Below are positions 16,843-25,259 of a DNA stretch of 64,000 bases, piece by piece (positions within the stretch are counted from its first letter, which is position 1; each line of letters opens with the position of its first letter). The translations under genes and the position numbers were made by a program. The stretch is from CAYGLF01 sp964350945 (GTDB lineage: Bacteria > Chlamydiota > Chlamydiia > Chlamydiales > JAAZZY01). A model generated the notes under the pieces. It saw nothing but the letters and a program-made list of their open reading frames with translations. It made no database searches and was not told the origin of the DNA. The stretch spans positions 7,825 through 71,824 of the forward strand of contig CAYGLF010000007.1 of assembly GCA_964350945.1 (NCBI GenBank), written 5' to 3'.

Positions 16843-18039
16843 TTATGAAAGATTGTCTTTGTTAAACTTCGGATTAAGATGGAAAATATGTTTAGGGAGA
16901 CCTAGTTTGTTGGTGCTCATCTCGTGTGAGACAATAAGACCTAGTTTTTTTGCAACGCTGATAGCCCCATCTACTTTTTTACCTGCTAGCGTTTTTTGTC
17001 TTCTTTTGAGATATTTGTCGAGTCTGAGGGTGTAGATCAGTTTTTCGTTTTCTATTTCAGCCGTTTGCTGTTTGGCAGAGAGAGCCCTAAGGAGGAAATC
17101 CCTGAGAAGATTCATGCTTTCTGTTACATATCTGCTCCCCCCTGCGGCGACGGTCATTCTTTTGTTAATATCTTGGGGATATTCAACATACTTTGAATTA
17201 ATCTGATCTACTAAAATGGGATTTAGGCCAATAACAACCCCACCTCTATTTTCTTCAATCTCTACTCCATTTTCCCTTTTGAGTAACTCCCCTCCTTCGA
17301 CCCCTTCTAAGAATTTGATAACTTTTACAAGGCCCTGCCATTCTTCAATAATGTCAAACACAGCAACCCGTATACCCTTCCTTTTTTCGTACCTTGTTCT
17401 TTTATATGTCAGTAGAAATTTTTTCCCCTCAAGAGATGAAAGAGTGTCTCTTACATGCTTTATTTCATGGCTCGAATAGTTGCTTTTTTCTAGGAAAGCT
17501 TTGTATAGTTCAGATGGTTTTACGCTTATTGTGGGGCTTTCTTTTTTCTCTGCCCCAAACGGAACGAGTGTGCGTAACTCATTTCCCATATAATAACCGG
17601 GCTCATTTGGTTTGATATTTTGGCTCTTTTCATGAAGAAGCCTTTGGAGTGCATTTAAAAGTCGATCCTCAGATGTGGTTAGCTGTATTCCAAGCGCCTT
17701 GACTTCAATTTCCTTGTTTTGGATTTTATTTCGTAGGTCTCCAGATCTTACTTCATTGAAAAAGGAGATCATATTAGAAGAAGGCTTATACTTTAACTTT
17801 TGATCTACAAAGTGGCCTGAGTGGCGTACGCTTGCTGATGGTGGGGTATCTACATACTGGAACCAAAGCTTTTTGTTTTTATTGATGAATTTTTTAAAAG
17901 AGTCTGCCCCAAGGTTTTCGCTAGACTTCTCAGCCAAATTTAGCCAACTTTCTATAACCTCCTTAGGGACTTGACCCGCTTTTACGAGCTCTTGAAACTC
18001 TAAAAATATCTGTTCGTTGGATTTTTCAGAAGTGTCCAT
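16843..18039 (-). CDS. pGP2-D-like plasmid replication protein
   Basis: 398 residues. The C-terminal region contains IGLNPILVDQINSKYVEYPQDI (split: IGLNPILVDQI, then NSKYVEYP), and a distal helical part FLLRALSAK...YTLRLDKYLKRRQKTL and AISVAKKLGLI. These match the CPILVDQI and following blocks of chlamydial pGP2-D. The function of pGP2 is not firmly known; proximity to iterons and DnaB suggests initiator or replication control. It overlaps dnaB by 14 bp and ends 28 bp from the last iteron. A truncated relative lies at 6350-6994. Confidence 0.8.
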   Translation of the reverse strand: MDTSEKSNEQIFLEFQELVKAGQVPKEVIESWLNLAEKSSENLGADSFKKFINKNKKLWFQYVDTPPSASVRHSGHFVDQKLKYKPSSNMISFFNEVRSGDLRNKIQNKEIEVKALGIQLTTSEDRLLNALQRLLHEKSQNIKPNEPGYYMGNELRTLVPFGAEKKESPTISVKPSELYKAFLEKSNYSSHEIKHVRDTLSSLEGKKFLLTYKRTRYEKRKGIRVAVFDIIEEWQGLVKVIKFLEGVEGGELLKRENGVEIEENRGGVVIGLNPILVDQINSKYVEYPQDINKRMTVAAGGSRYVTESMNLLRDFLLRALSAKQQTAEIENEKLIYTLRLDKYLKRRQKTLAGKKVDGAISVAKKLGLIVSHEMSTNKLGLPKHIFHLNPKFNKDNLS

Positions 18040-19399
18040 TTTCCTCCTCTAAGAAGTTAGAATGATTGCTAAATTGAGATAGGTTTTTTGCATACTGGAA
18101 GATTATTTTCCCTGTTTTACCATGTCTATTTTTAGATACTATAAGATGTGCCTCTCCAGCTTTATCATACGGGTCATAGTAATCAGGACACATTAAAAAT
18201 AAGACGGAGTCAGCATCTTGCTCTATGGATCCGCTTTCTCGAAGATCACTTAGTTGTGGTTTCTTGTCGACACGCTCCTCAACCTTTCTGGATAGTTGAG
18301 AGAGACATAAAATAGGGAGATTTAGTTCAAGGGAAATATTTTTAAGAAGGCGTGTGATGTTGGAAATTTCTTGCAACCTCGTCTCACCTCTTCCCTGGAT
18401 AAGCTGGAGGTAATCTATTATGAAAAAGGAGATGCAGTGTTCTTCCTTCAATCTTCTTAACTTGTTACAAAGATCTGTTATTTGACAGTTACCTTCTAAA
18501 ATGAAAATCGGGAGTTCACGAAGTTTCTTATCTGCCACTCCTAAAGATTCCCAATCGTCTTTAGTCAGGCTCCCCTCTCTAATTTTTTCGCTTGTAACTC
18601 CACTTTCTTTTGACAAAATCCGTTCGTATAGCTGTCCACTTGTCATTTCCAAGGACAAAATCCCCGCCGAGTGTCCTTGCTGGGCAACGTTGGTCAAAAA
18701 GTTTAAAGCTAGGGCTGTTTTACCCATTCCAGGCCTGGCAGCGAGTATAATTAAGTTAGAGTTGCAAAAACCCCCGATTACTGAATCCAGGTCCGTAAAT
18801 CCTGTACCAACTCCATCAACAAAGGGCTTTTTATGTTGAGTGTAATAGTCCATTCTATCCTGAATCATCTCAAGATAATCCTTTCCCTGAAAAGCCCCAT
18901 CTTTACTTATCCTGCCTAAAGATCTCGCGGGTAGTTTAACAATGAATTTGGAGATGTCAGAGAGCTTGTCTCTCAACGAGTCAATCAAGGATGCTGGAGA
19001 TTCGCCTCCCCTTACAAGATCCGCTGTTGTAATTCGTAATTCCTGGACAGCTCTCCTTCTTGCAGAACAATCTTTAAGGATTTGTACATAGTCGCTTACT
19101 TGAACAGGTATTCCATTTTCCAGGGCTAAACGTAAAATGTACTGCCCCCCCCCCGCTCTTTGTAAAAGATTCTGTTGTTTTAGATGGTGGATTAAATATT
19201 CACAGTCAGCAGCCTTCCCTTCTTTTTGCAGGAAGGATATGGCCGTAAATAAGATTTTATTTTCAGGAACGGTGAAATCTTCTAAAGATAGGTGCTCACA
19301 ACATTCTTTACGTTGTTTTTTATCCTGGAGAGATCTTCCAAGTAAAATTGACTCAGATTCTAAAGAGTAAAGTTGTGATTCTTCTATGTTTTGGCTCAT
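18026..19399 (-). CDS. dnaB: Replicative DNA helicase, DnaB/pGP1-like
   Basis: 457 residues. The N-terminal DnaB domain (about 10-120) starts ESILLGRSLQDKKQRKEC. The RecA-like helicase core has Walker A AARPGMGKTALA (about 217-228), Walker B FFIIDYLQLIQG, and the C-terminal motif LCLSQLSRKVEER...LSDLRESGSIEQDAD. This is the size and order of chlamydial plasmid pGP1-D and of chromosomal DnaB. It would unwind the plasmid origin. ATG at 19399. It is translated together with the pGP2-like gene, which overlaps its end. Confidence 0.93.
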   Translation of the reverse strand: MSQNIEESQLYSLESESILLGRSLQDKKQRKECCEHLSLEDFTVPENKILFTAISFLQKEGKAADCEYLIHHLKQQNLLQRAGGGQYILRLALENGIPVQVSDYVQILKDCSARRRAVQELRITTADLVRGGESPASLIDSLRDKLSDISKFIVKLPARSLGRISKDGAFQGKDYLEMIQDRMDYYTQHKKPFVDGVGTGFTDLDSVIGGFCNSNLIILAARPGMGKTALALNFLTNVAQQGHSAGILSLEMTSGQLYERILSKESGVTSEKIREGSLTKDDWESLGVADKKLRELPIFILEGNCQITDLCNKLRRLKEEHCISFFIIDYLQLIQGRGETRLQEISNITRLLKNISLELNLPILCLSQLSRKVEERVDKKPQLSDLRESGSIEQDADSVLFLMCPDYYDPYDKAGEAHLIVSKNRHGKTGKIIFQYAKNLSQFSNHSNFLEEENGHF

Positions 19400-19536
19400 G
19401 AAGGCTTCCGGTTTAAAACAGAATCTATAGATATCACTTTTCTCTTTTTAATCAAAACATAATCCTCCGTTTTATCAGTTTTCTTTTGTAGGTTTTGTGG
19501 TTTAGGTGTTTAAGGGGGGGGGTGAATGTTCTAGTT

Positions 19537-20087
19537 AAAAGTAAGACGGTCTTACTTTTGTTTTTGGTTTTCTTTAAGGCTATCGCTCCTGATTAACCAA
19601 AGGGAAACTCTTTGGATTGTAAGTTATAATTATATGTGAGATTTAGATCTATCCTGCTTCAGGAGGGTGGATCTGACTAAAAAACCAAGTTTGAAAGTAA
19701 GACCGTCTTACTTTTGTTTTTGGTTTCCATTTTTATTTAACCAATACAGAGCGTTTTAATTCGTAGGTTTTGATTCATGAAAACTCAAGGTATGTGATTT
19801 TTTAGACGGCATTTTTAGTTTTGCAAAATCCGAAAGACCATAACAAGAGTAAGACCGTCTTACTTTTAATCTAAGTAATCTAATCTGTAGAAAGAATGAA
19901 AACATAAATCTAAAAAGCAAAACCAGTCATTCAATAAAAAAACCAACAAAAAACTAGTATAAAAAATCTTATATGATATATGAATAAATAAAGTTTTACA
20001 GAGAAGTCTCAGCGTCGGATCATCTTTTTAATTGATTGAGGAACGTGCTGGCAGAGTTCTCTATAAAAGTAAGACCGTCTTACTTTT
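19537..20087. repeat. Four copies of a 23-bp palindrome: candidate parS centromere/operator
   Basis: AAAAGTAAGAC-S-GTCTTACTTTT occurs at 19537-19559, 19693-19715, 19846-19866 and 20065-20087, centred about 150, 150 and 220 bp apart. Arms are up to 11 bp with a single central base. The first two copies share a TGTTTTTGGTTT tail; the last two share AATC. The final copy is 20 bp before parA. The 708-bp dnaB-parA intergenic holds no gene, so it is probably a partition site and/or ParA autoregulation operator, also covering the divergent dnaB promoter. A run of ten G follows position 19512. Confidence 0.8.
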
Positions 20088-20107
20088 AATCAACACACGG
20101 AGAATTT

Positions 20108-20920
20108 ATGAAAACAACTGTTGCATTGGGTTTTAAGGGTGGCACAGGAAAAACAACAGTATCGTTGCATCTTGGGGCGGCATTGGCTCTTTTTCACAAA
20201 AAAAAGGTTTTATTGATAGATTTCGATCCTCAGGCAAACTTAACCCAAGGGTTGGGGTATGATCCGGACAGCGAAGATACAATGGTACCCGTGTTAAAAA
20301 AGAATAAAACGATTGAAGATGTTGTTCAGGAAACAAGAATACCAAATCTTTCGATTATTAAAGCCAACACATACTTAGATCAAGTTGAAAACAGCTTAGA
20401 ACTTTGCCAGGACCCGCTTTCTGTTTTACGTTTGAAAAAGGCTCTTTTAGAGGTTAAAGACAAGTATGACTACTGTTTTATAGACGTGCCACCCTCCTTG
20501 GGATGGTTGTGCAAGGCCGCCTCTTTTGCGTCAGACTATACGATAATTAACAGCGTACCTGAGCCATACTCTATCTTAGCGATGAGCCGCCTACATCAAT
20601 ATATAAAGGCTGTAAAAGAAGAGAATGACATTAAAATTATGGGAGTTGTTCTGTCAAAGTGGAGTAGTAGAACTCTCCTATCTAAAGATTCTGTAGATGC
20701 TCTGGAGGATTCCTTTCCAGAGGGGAGCTTTAAAACCAAAATAAGAACTGACATGTCAATTAATAATGCCATTTTAAGTGGTGAGCCAGTTTTTTTGTTC
20801 GACCCGACGTGTCGAGCTTCAGAGGATTTTAAATCTTTAGCGATTGAATTTTTAGAGAGAGAAAAACCAACAAAAAGGGAAACCTATGAAGAAAAAAGTG
20901 AGCCTGCAGGCGCGTGTTAA
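20108..20920 (+). CDS. parA: ParA-family partition ATPase (pGP5-like)
   Basis: 270 residues. Deviant Walker A KGGTGKTTVSLHLGAAL at the N-terminus (about 10-26), DFDPQANLTQGLG as the A' motif, and FIDVPPSLGWL as Walker B. It is the size of chlamydial pGP5-D. It should segregate the plasmid by ATP-driven interaction with a centromere-binding partner; no classical ParB is seen, so the pGP6-like protein next door may take that part (inference). GGAG precedes the ATG; a parS-like palindrome sits just upstream. Confidence 0.93.
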   Translation: MKTTVALGFKGGTGKTTVSLHLGAALALFHKKKVLLIDFDPQANLTQGLGYDPDSEDTMVPVLKKNKTIEDVVQETRIPNLSIIKANTYLDQVENSLELCQDPLSVLRLKKALLEVKDKYDYCFIDVPPSLGWLCKAASFASDYTIINSVPEPYSILAMSRLHQYIKAVKEENDIKIMGVVLSKWSSRTLLSKDSVDALEDSFPEGSFKTKIRTDMSINNAILSGEPVFLFDPTCRASEDFKSLAIEFLEREKPTKRETYEEKSEPAGAC

Positions 20921-21686
20921 GCAGGAAAAAGAATCTTCTGAAAAATTTGAACAAGGATTCAGAGTTGGAGAGCTTACTTTAGCCTCGCTGGTTGCTCCCC
21001 AAAAAGTTCCTTTAACAACAGAACAAAACCAACAGATTAAGACGCTTTTTTCTGAATATAAACCGGAAGAACTCCTAGAGGCTCGTTTACAGAAAGACAT
21101 TAGTGAGGTTTTAGAACTTTCAGCAATGATTAAGTCTATTACTCAACAGTCTGTTTTGCTAGTCGGAGAAAGGGTGAAAAAAGCTCAAGCTGTCATGCTC
21201 TCCTATAGGGGAGGCATGTTTAATAAATGGTTATTTATGGTTTTTGGTAATAAGGTGACCCCATATAGTTTTTTAAATTATTACAACCTCTATCACTCTA
21301 TTGATGATCAGCATACAAGGGGGCTTCTTGAGGAAATGCCTAAAAAGGCGGCCTATAAACTTGCTTCTCGTAAAGGAGATCTAGTAGAGAAAATCGAAAT
21401 TTTAAATGCTGTGACTGAATCAAGATCTCAAAAGAAAAACATTAAAAACACAGCTCTTGAGAAAATCATAGATCAAAGGTTGCCTGTTGATGCCACAGAC
21501 ATGAGGAGTGTTGCGAGTTTAAAAAGAAACCCCCAGAAAGCTCGATTGGTCGTTCTGAAATATATCAGTGAGATCTTAGAATTTAAAGCCTTGCTGGAGC
21601 CCAAACACTTTAGCAGGGAAGATAAGAGTCGCTTACTGGAACTTTTAGACGCTCTTATGGCCTGGAGTGCTCCTGGCGAGGATTAA
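20886..21686 (+). CDS. pGP6-D-like plasmid protein
   Basis: 266 residues. The central block RVKKAQAVMLSYRGG / FNKWLFMVFGNKVTPYSFL / MPKKAAYKLASRKGDL (about 97-175) is characteristic of the chlamydial virulence-plasmid pGP6 family. The gene overlaps parA by 35 bp, the same order as pGP5-pGP6 on Chlamydia plasmids, which points to partition or copy control. The N-terminus is Lys/Glu-rich, the C-terminus helical. Likely DNA-binding partner of ParA (inference). Confidence 0.8.
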   Translation: MKKKVSLQARVKQEKESSEKFEQGFRVGELTLASLVAPQKVPLTTEQNQQIKTLFSEYKPEELLEARLQKDISEVLELSAMIKSITQQSVLLVGERVKKAQAVMLSYRGGMFNKWLFMVFGNKVTPYSFLNYYNLYHSIDDQHTRGLLEEMPKKAAYKLASRKGDLVEKIEILNAVTESRSQKKNIKNTALEKIIDQRLPVDATDMRSVASLKRNPQKARLVVLKYISEILEFKALLEPKHFSREDKSRLLELLDALMAWSAPGED

Positions 21687-21755
21687 GAGGTTCTTTAATG
21701 ATCAGAAGCAAGTCTAAATCCATTTACTATTCTCCGCGCTTTCTTGTTCAAGTTG

Positions 21756-21829
21756 GGCCTGCTAGCTGTAAAATATAAGTTTTTAGGTATGCTAGCCGCA
21801 TATCTATGTAATAATTCGGCATACTAGCC
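21756..21829 (+). repeat. Three direct repeats of GGYATGCTAGCC type
   Basis: GGCCTGCTAGCT (21756-21767), GGTATGCTAGCC (21786-21797) and GGCATACTAGCC (21818-21829), spaced 30 and 32 bp. The last, read as TTCGGCATACTA, resembles the reverse complement of the origin iterons (TCGGCATGCTATGAGC). They lie behind pGP6 and before a promoter, so a regulator or initiator may bind here. Confidence 0.5.
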
Positions 21830-21848
21830 ATCTTTTCAAGAGAGGGGA

Positions 21849-21888
21849 TTGACTAGGTGGATTACATTAGATAGATTAAAGATCTAAT
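21849..21888 (+). promoter_or_regulatory. Promoter/operator, inverted near-copy of 16094-16133
   Basis: TTGACT (21849-21854), 17-bp spacer, TAGATT (21872-21877). An imperfect palindrome ATTAGATAG-ATTAA-AGATCTAAT (21866-21888) overlaps the -10. It drives the gene at 21953. Its match in opposite orientation at 16094-16133 brackets the replication module. Confidence 0.65.
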
Positions 21889-21952
21889 AGAGAAGAATGA
21901 AAAAAAATTTTGGGAACCCCAGATGAATCTTAAACCAGCTTAAGGAACAACC

Positions 21953-22987
21953 ATGGCGTCTAATCATAAATCTTCGATCCGGGAACTCTTTTACTATCCT
22001 GACACAGGTGTTAGCCAATATTCGACGAAAGATTGTAAATCAAAAGATCAAGAAAAAATGATTAAAGATGGTGATTGGATTGAATCAAAAATTAGCGATT
22101 TTTCTGATGCGGGACAGGATACTAAGTTTTTCAGACTTTTTACCCCAGCATTGCACTTAGAAATGCAAGCCCTGGCGACAAGTCTCTATTGTAAGGTTTC
22201 AAATAATTTACTTGAATTGCTTGGGTCCTTTGAACGCCTTGAAAAAAAACCCGATGAGGAATTAATTAATTGGTTTTTGACGCTTAAAAATAGGGTAGAG
22301 GAAGAAACAGAAAAAGAGATTAAGAAGTCTGATCATGGAAAATTGTCATTAAGAGGATCTTTTTCCATTAAAGAAATAGAATTCTATCTTGTTGCAGAAG
22401 TTTGCCAGCGGCTTATTCTTGAAAATTTTAATAATGGGGGCCTCTCGCCAGCTCAGAACAAGTTGTTCCATTTTGCGGCGAAGGACTTTTATAGCGTTTT
22501 TTTTAAAGAGAAAATGAACATAAACATTGTTCGTCTTTGCTTAAGATCTCGTTCTGGTTATTTGGGAACTGCTGACAATAAAAAAACGACGGATAAAGGC
22601 CCTAAAAGGTTAATAGATCCAAGTAAGGATCTCGTTGATTGTGAGTTTATTCATTTTGCTATACATGGAGTATGGACCAATGATGAGGTGTTGGTCCCTG
22701 TGTGCTGCGTAACCTTTGATCTAGAGGTGGAGATCAAGGCGCGATTATCTGCATATAAATCAATCGCCATTTGGTTCATTGCAAACCTGCCAGGCGATAG
22801 TAATCTAGCGGTATTGCAAAAAGAGTTGAAGACGGGTCGTGTCTTGTGCCTGGGGCCTCCTAAAGGCCCTTTAAAGGGCACTCTCATAGAAGCGGATACA
22901 TTGCCTCTTGAAGATTGGGTATACGAACACTCTTCCGATAAGGCTAAGGCTATTCTTGATTGTTTCAACGGGGATTTACAGCCTTAA
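21953..22987 (+). CDS. Plasmid-associated hypothetical protein, 344 aa
   Basis: Not recognised. ATG with AAGGA upstream. Soluble, alpha-helical first half (for example CKVSNNLLELLGSFERLEKK), then a mixed second half with FIHFAIHGVWTNDEVLVPVCCVTFDLEVE and a Pro/Gly-rich GPPKGPLKGTLIEAD. No signal peptide or membrane segment. Its place immediately after parA-pGP6 and its shared promoter/operator with the 15469-15990 gene suggest a plasmid maintenance or regulated accessory role. It has no obvious likeness to pGP3 or pGP4. Confidence 0.5.
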   Translation: MASNHKSSIRELFYYPDTGVSQYSTKDCKSKDQEKMIKDGDWIESKISDFSDAGQDTKFFRLFTPALHLEMQALATSLYCKVSNNLLELLGSFERLEKKPDEELINWFLTLKNRVEEETEKEIKKSDHGKLSLRGSFSIKEIEFYLVAEVCQRLILENFNNGGLSPAQNKLFHFAAKDFYSVFFKEKMNINIVRLCLRSRSGYLGTADNKKTTDKGPKRLIDPSKDLVDCEFIHFAIHGVWTNDEVLVPVCCVTFDLEVEIKARLSAYKSIAIWFIANLPGDSNLAVLQKELKTGRVLCLGPPKGPLKGTLIEADTLPLEDWVYEHSSDKAKAILDCFNGDLQP

Positions 22988-23173
22988 ACCAGTGTTTCTT
23001 TTAGATCTTCTTTGGGGTTTTCCCCCCAGGTAACCACCGAGGATATCATCCATCACTTCAGATGCACTTACATTTAGTGTATTTGCAATAATTTGAATCT
23101 TTTCGTGATGAGAGGGGATCATATAATTTCCCTTGGGCTTCCACTTGCTCGAGTCTTTTCTATCAGCCCCCAC
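22976..23173 (-). pseudogene. Broken copy of the ribbon-helix-helix gene at 23551-23940
   Basis: About 190 bp (22987-23175) are nearly identical to 23553-23740. It encodes the same C-terminal block HHEKIQIIANTLNVSASEV, but the N-terminal half is missing and the C-terminus is frameshifted (GGKPQRRSKRNTG). Its end overlaps the 344-aa gene by 12 bp. Confidence 0.75.
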
Positions 23174-23232
23174 GCCTTCTGGGTCTTAGTGGCCCTAATT
23201 AAGGGGCAAGGTCAACTGGAAACCGACTTTAA

Positions 23233-23406
23233 CTTTTTGGTTTTGCGTTGATTGTGTCGCTCTATTTTATATTGGGATTAAAATGGCCATTCTCTATTTA
23301 TAAATTATCAGGGCGAAGAGATGCGGATCTGAACAAACAAGCTGAAGTTTTAAAGAAAGAGATGGAGACTTATTCTTCAAAAACACTTCCAGTAAAAGAG
23401 CTGTAA
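23233..23406 (+). pseudogene. Remnant of a transporter C-terminus (GPH-like)
   Basis: A 57-codon open frame with protein-like composition: a membrane segment FALIVSLYFILGLKWPF, then SIYKLSGRRDADLNKQAEVL and a charged tail. The end resembles the last helix and YPLTxxRHxEIxxxL tail of GPH-family sugar symporters, but no gene body exists upstream (a stop lies just before it). It sits between the two copies of the ribbon-helix-helix gene, so it may have arrived with that duplication. Confidence 0.4.
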
Positions 23407-23550
23407 ATAAAAAGCATAAGCGACTTGAATCTAAATTCTTAAGAAATCCTGGTGTGGGGGCTGTTTTTTATAGGAACACCTAGGGCAGCTTTATACAAGC
23501 TGTTTAAGTAAAATAGGTAAATTATCCTGAGGTGAACTTCTTTGAGCCTT

Positions 23551-23940
23551 TCAACCAAAAACTTTAGCAAGCGTTTCTTTTAGAGCTTCTTTGGGATTTA
23601 TTTTTTCTAGGTAACTACTGAGGATATCATCCATCACTTCAGATGCACTTACATTGAGTGTATTTGCAATGATTTGAATCTTTTCGTGATGAGAGGGGAT
23701 CAGATAATCTCCCTTGGACTTCCACTTGCTCCAATCTTTTCTATTGGATTCCGCCCCTTCTTTATGATTCTTTTCTAATTCAGCTGGAGATTTTTTGCAG
23801 GTTAGATAGGCCTCAATAATCTGTGTGACAATATCAGTTCTTGTTTGCCCTCTTGCTCGAGCATAGTTTGCAAGAATCAGATCTACCTCGTCTCTGATTT
23901 TGTAAGTTAGCTTAATTTTTTTTGTCAATTTTTTGCTCAA
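23551..23940 (-). CDS. Putative ribbon-helix-helix regulator, 129 aa
   Basis: The N-terminal part (KKIKLTYKIRDEVDLILANYARARGQTRTDIVTQIIEAYL; a strand then two helices) and a second similar block near the C-terminus (YLIPSHHEKIQIIANTLNVS, then ASEVMDDILSSYL) both look like ribbon-helix-helix units. A double-RHH DNA-binding protein is likely. It diverges from the tra operon with a 327-bp gap, which puts it in position to regulate tra transcription (inference). A truncated copy lies at 22976-23173. Confidence 0.6.
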   Translation of the reverse strand: MSKKLTKKIKLTYKIRDEVDLILANYARARGQTRTDIVTQIIEAYLTCKKSPAELEKNHKEGAESNRKDWSKWKSKGDYLIPSHHEKIQIIANTLNVSASEVMDDILSSYLEKINPKEALKETLAKVFG

Positions 23941-24194
23941 TTCAAATTATAGAGTTCTATTTTTAACTTAAGTATTCAAAATAAATTTTTCTGATAAAAA
24001 ATGCAGCATTTATTTTTTGTAAGAGGCTTTTAAACTTCAAACTGGAGCGTTTTTCACAAAAAAAAAGCAAAAAACTATAATTGATAACTAAATAAATAAC
24101 AAAAACAAAGATTTTTTGAAAATTATTTACACTCCCAAATAACTATATTTTAAACATTTAAATCTTTTGTAAAAACTATACTTTCTCAATCATG

Positions 24195-24223
24195 TTGACT
24201 TGTATTTTGTGTTGTATTTATAT
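24195..24223 (+). promoter_or_regulatory. Likely tra operon promoter
   Basis: TTGACT (24195-24200), 17-bp spacer, TTATAT (24218-24223), about 45 bp before the first gene of the tra operon. It is surrounded by TGTATT-rich sequence. The rest of 23941-24267 is AT-rich without a gene. Confidence 0.5.
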
Positions 24224-24267
24224 GTATTGTATTAATTGTAGTGAAAGTATTTTTTTTGGAGTGAAAG

Positions 24268-24648
24268 ATGCAAAATATAAAAAGTCATCAAAGTATTCTA
24301 GTAGAAATTGAGGGTGCCTATGCAGATTTCTCTAACAACTGTGAACAATTCGTAGAGAAAAAAGATCATTTAATTACAAAAATCAAACAGCTTGCAGAAG
24401 TTCAACATCAAAAAGAATGTTTGGGGGCTATGTTGCTTGCTTGTTTAGAGTCTTATTTTAAAGCAGAGAAAAACTGCTTAAGTTCGGATCGTTTGGGTGT
24501 TCTAAAATCGACATCTATTCATCAAATCCAAGAATTCCTCAACGTCTTTTCTGAATTAACTAAAGAAAGCAGTCAAGGCTTTGAGTTAAAAACATCAAAA
24601 ACAATAAAAAAGAAGGTTTCTAATGAAAGAGAAGTTTTTACACAGTAA
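24268..24648 (+). CDS. Hypothetical first gene of tra operon
   Basis: 126 residues, mostly helical and soluble, with CLGAMLLACLESYFKAEKNCL in the middle and a Lys-rich tail. ATG preceded by GGAG. It overlaps the pilin gene by 26 bp and so is translated with it. Its position before traA resembles regulators or chaperone-like proteins in other F-type operons, but I do not recognise it. Confidence 0.55.
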   Translation: MQNIKSHQSILVEIEGAYADFSNNCEQFVEKKDHLITKIKQLAEVQHQKECLGAMLLACLESYFKAEKNCLSSDRLGVLKSTSIHQIQEFLNVFSELTKESSQGFELKTSKTIKKKVSNEREVFTQ

Positions 24649-24934
24649 AAAAAACATATGCCAATTGTCCGCTCTAGTGCTTGTTGGGATATTCTGTTTT
24701 TTCAAACCACAAATGTTGTTAGCTCTAGATACAGCAGATGTTATCTCTAACGTAGACATGATTTCCAGTGATGTCCTTTCGATTATAAAGGCAAATGGCA
24801 TCAAGGTTCTCACCAATGTGATAGCTTGGTGTGCCGTACCAGCGTTTGCTATTGCGAATAGACCCTTGGGGAAGCCAGCTGTGGGTGCGCTGGTTGTCAC
24901 AATTGTCACTGTTTTTATTCATAAAATGACCTAA
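24623..24934 (+). CDS. traA: TraA-like conjugative pilin
   Basis: 103 residues. A long signal sequence (KNICQLSALVLVGIFCFF...LLALD) with cleavage likely near LLA-LDTAD is followed by a ~65-residue mature part with two hydrophobic helices (IKVLTNVIAWCAVPAFAIA and PAVGALVVTIVTVFI) joined by a short basic loop. This is the layout of F-type/VirB2 pilins. Placement directly before traL supports the call; sequence likeness alone is weak. It would form the extracellular pilus. Confidence 0.7.
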   Translation: MKEKFLHSKKNICQLSALVLVGIFCFFKPQMLLALDTADVISNVDMISSDVLSIIKANGIKVLTNVIAWCAVPAFAIANRPLGKPAVGALVVTIVTVFIHKMT

Positions 24935-24951
24935 CAGGTGGGGGATAAAAA

Positions 24952-25257
24952 GTGAGTAATTTTAATCAGAATAAAATCATTAAAAGTTTAGATAATCCAT
25001 CAACTCTAATGAACATTAGCCTGGGGGATTTATTATTACTCGCTTTTCCCTCTATTGCAGCCTTGCTAATTACTTCCTCTATTATAGCCACACTGCTCAC
25101 ATTGGTAGGAATGTTTGTTGTGAAAAAATTCACGAAGAAGCTTCCGAGGCGTTATTTTGCACGATGGGTGTACTGGAATTTCCCAACCAGAACACTCAAC
25201 GCTTTTCAGGGGACTTTGTTTGCTCCATCACATGTTGATATTTGGATAAGGAGATAA
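24952..25257 (+). CDS. traL: TraL, F-type pilus assembly protein
   Basis: 101 residues, GTG start after GGGGG. IIKSLDNPSTLMNISLGDLL, one or two membrane helices (LLLAFPSIAALLITSSII, LLTLVGMFVVKKF), then YFARWVYWNFPTR, which matches the TraL C-terminal YW-x-P block. It acts at the inner membrane in pilus assembly (VirB3 counterpart). Confidence 0.85.
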   Translation: MSNFNQNKIIKSLDNPSTLMNISLGDLLLLAFPSIAALLITSSIIATLLTLVGMFVVKKFTKKLPRRYFARWVYWNFPTRTLNAFQGTLFAPSHVDIWIRR

Positions 25258-25259
25258 AT

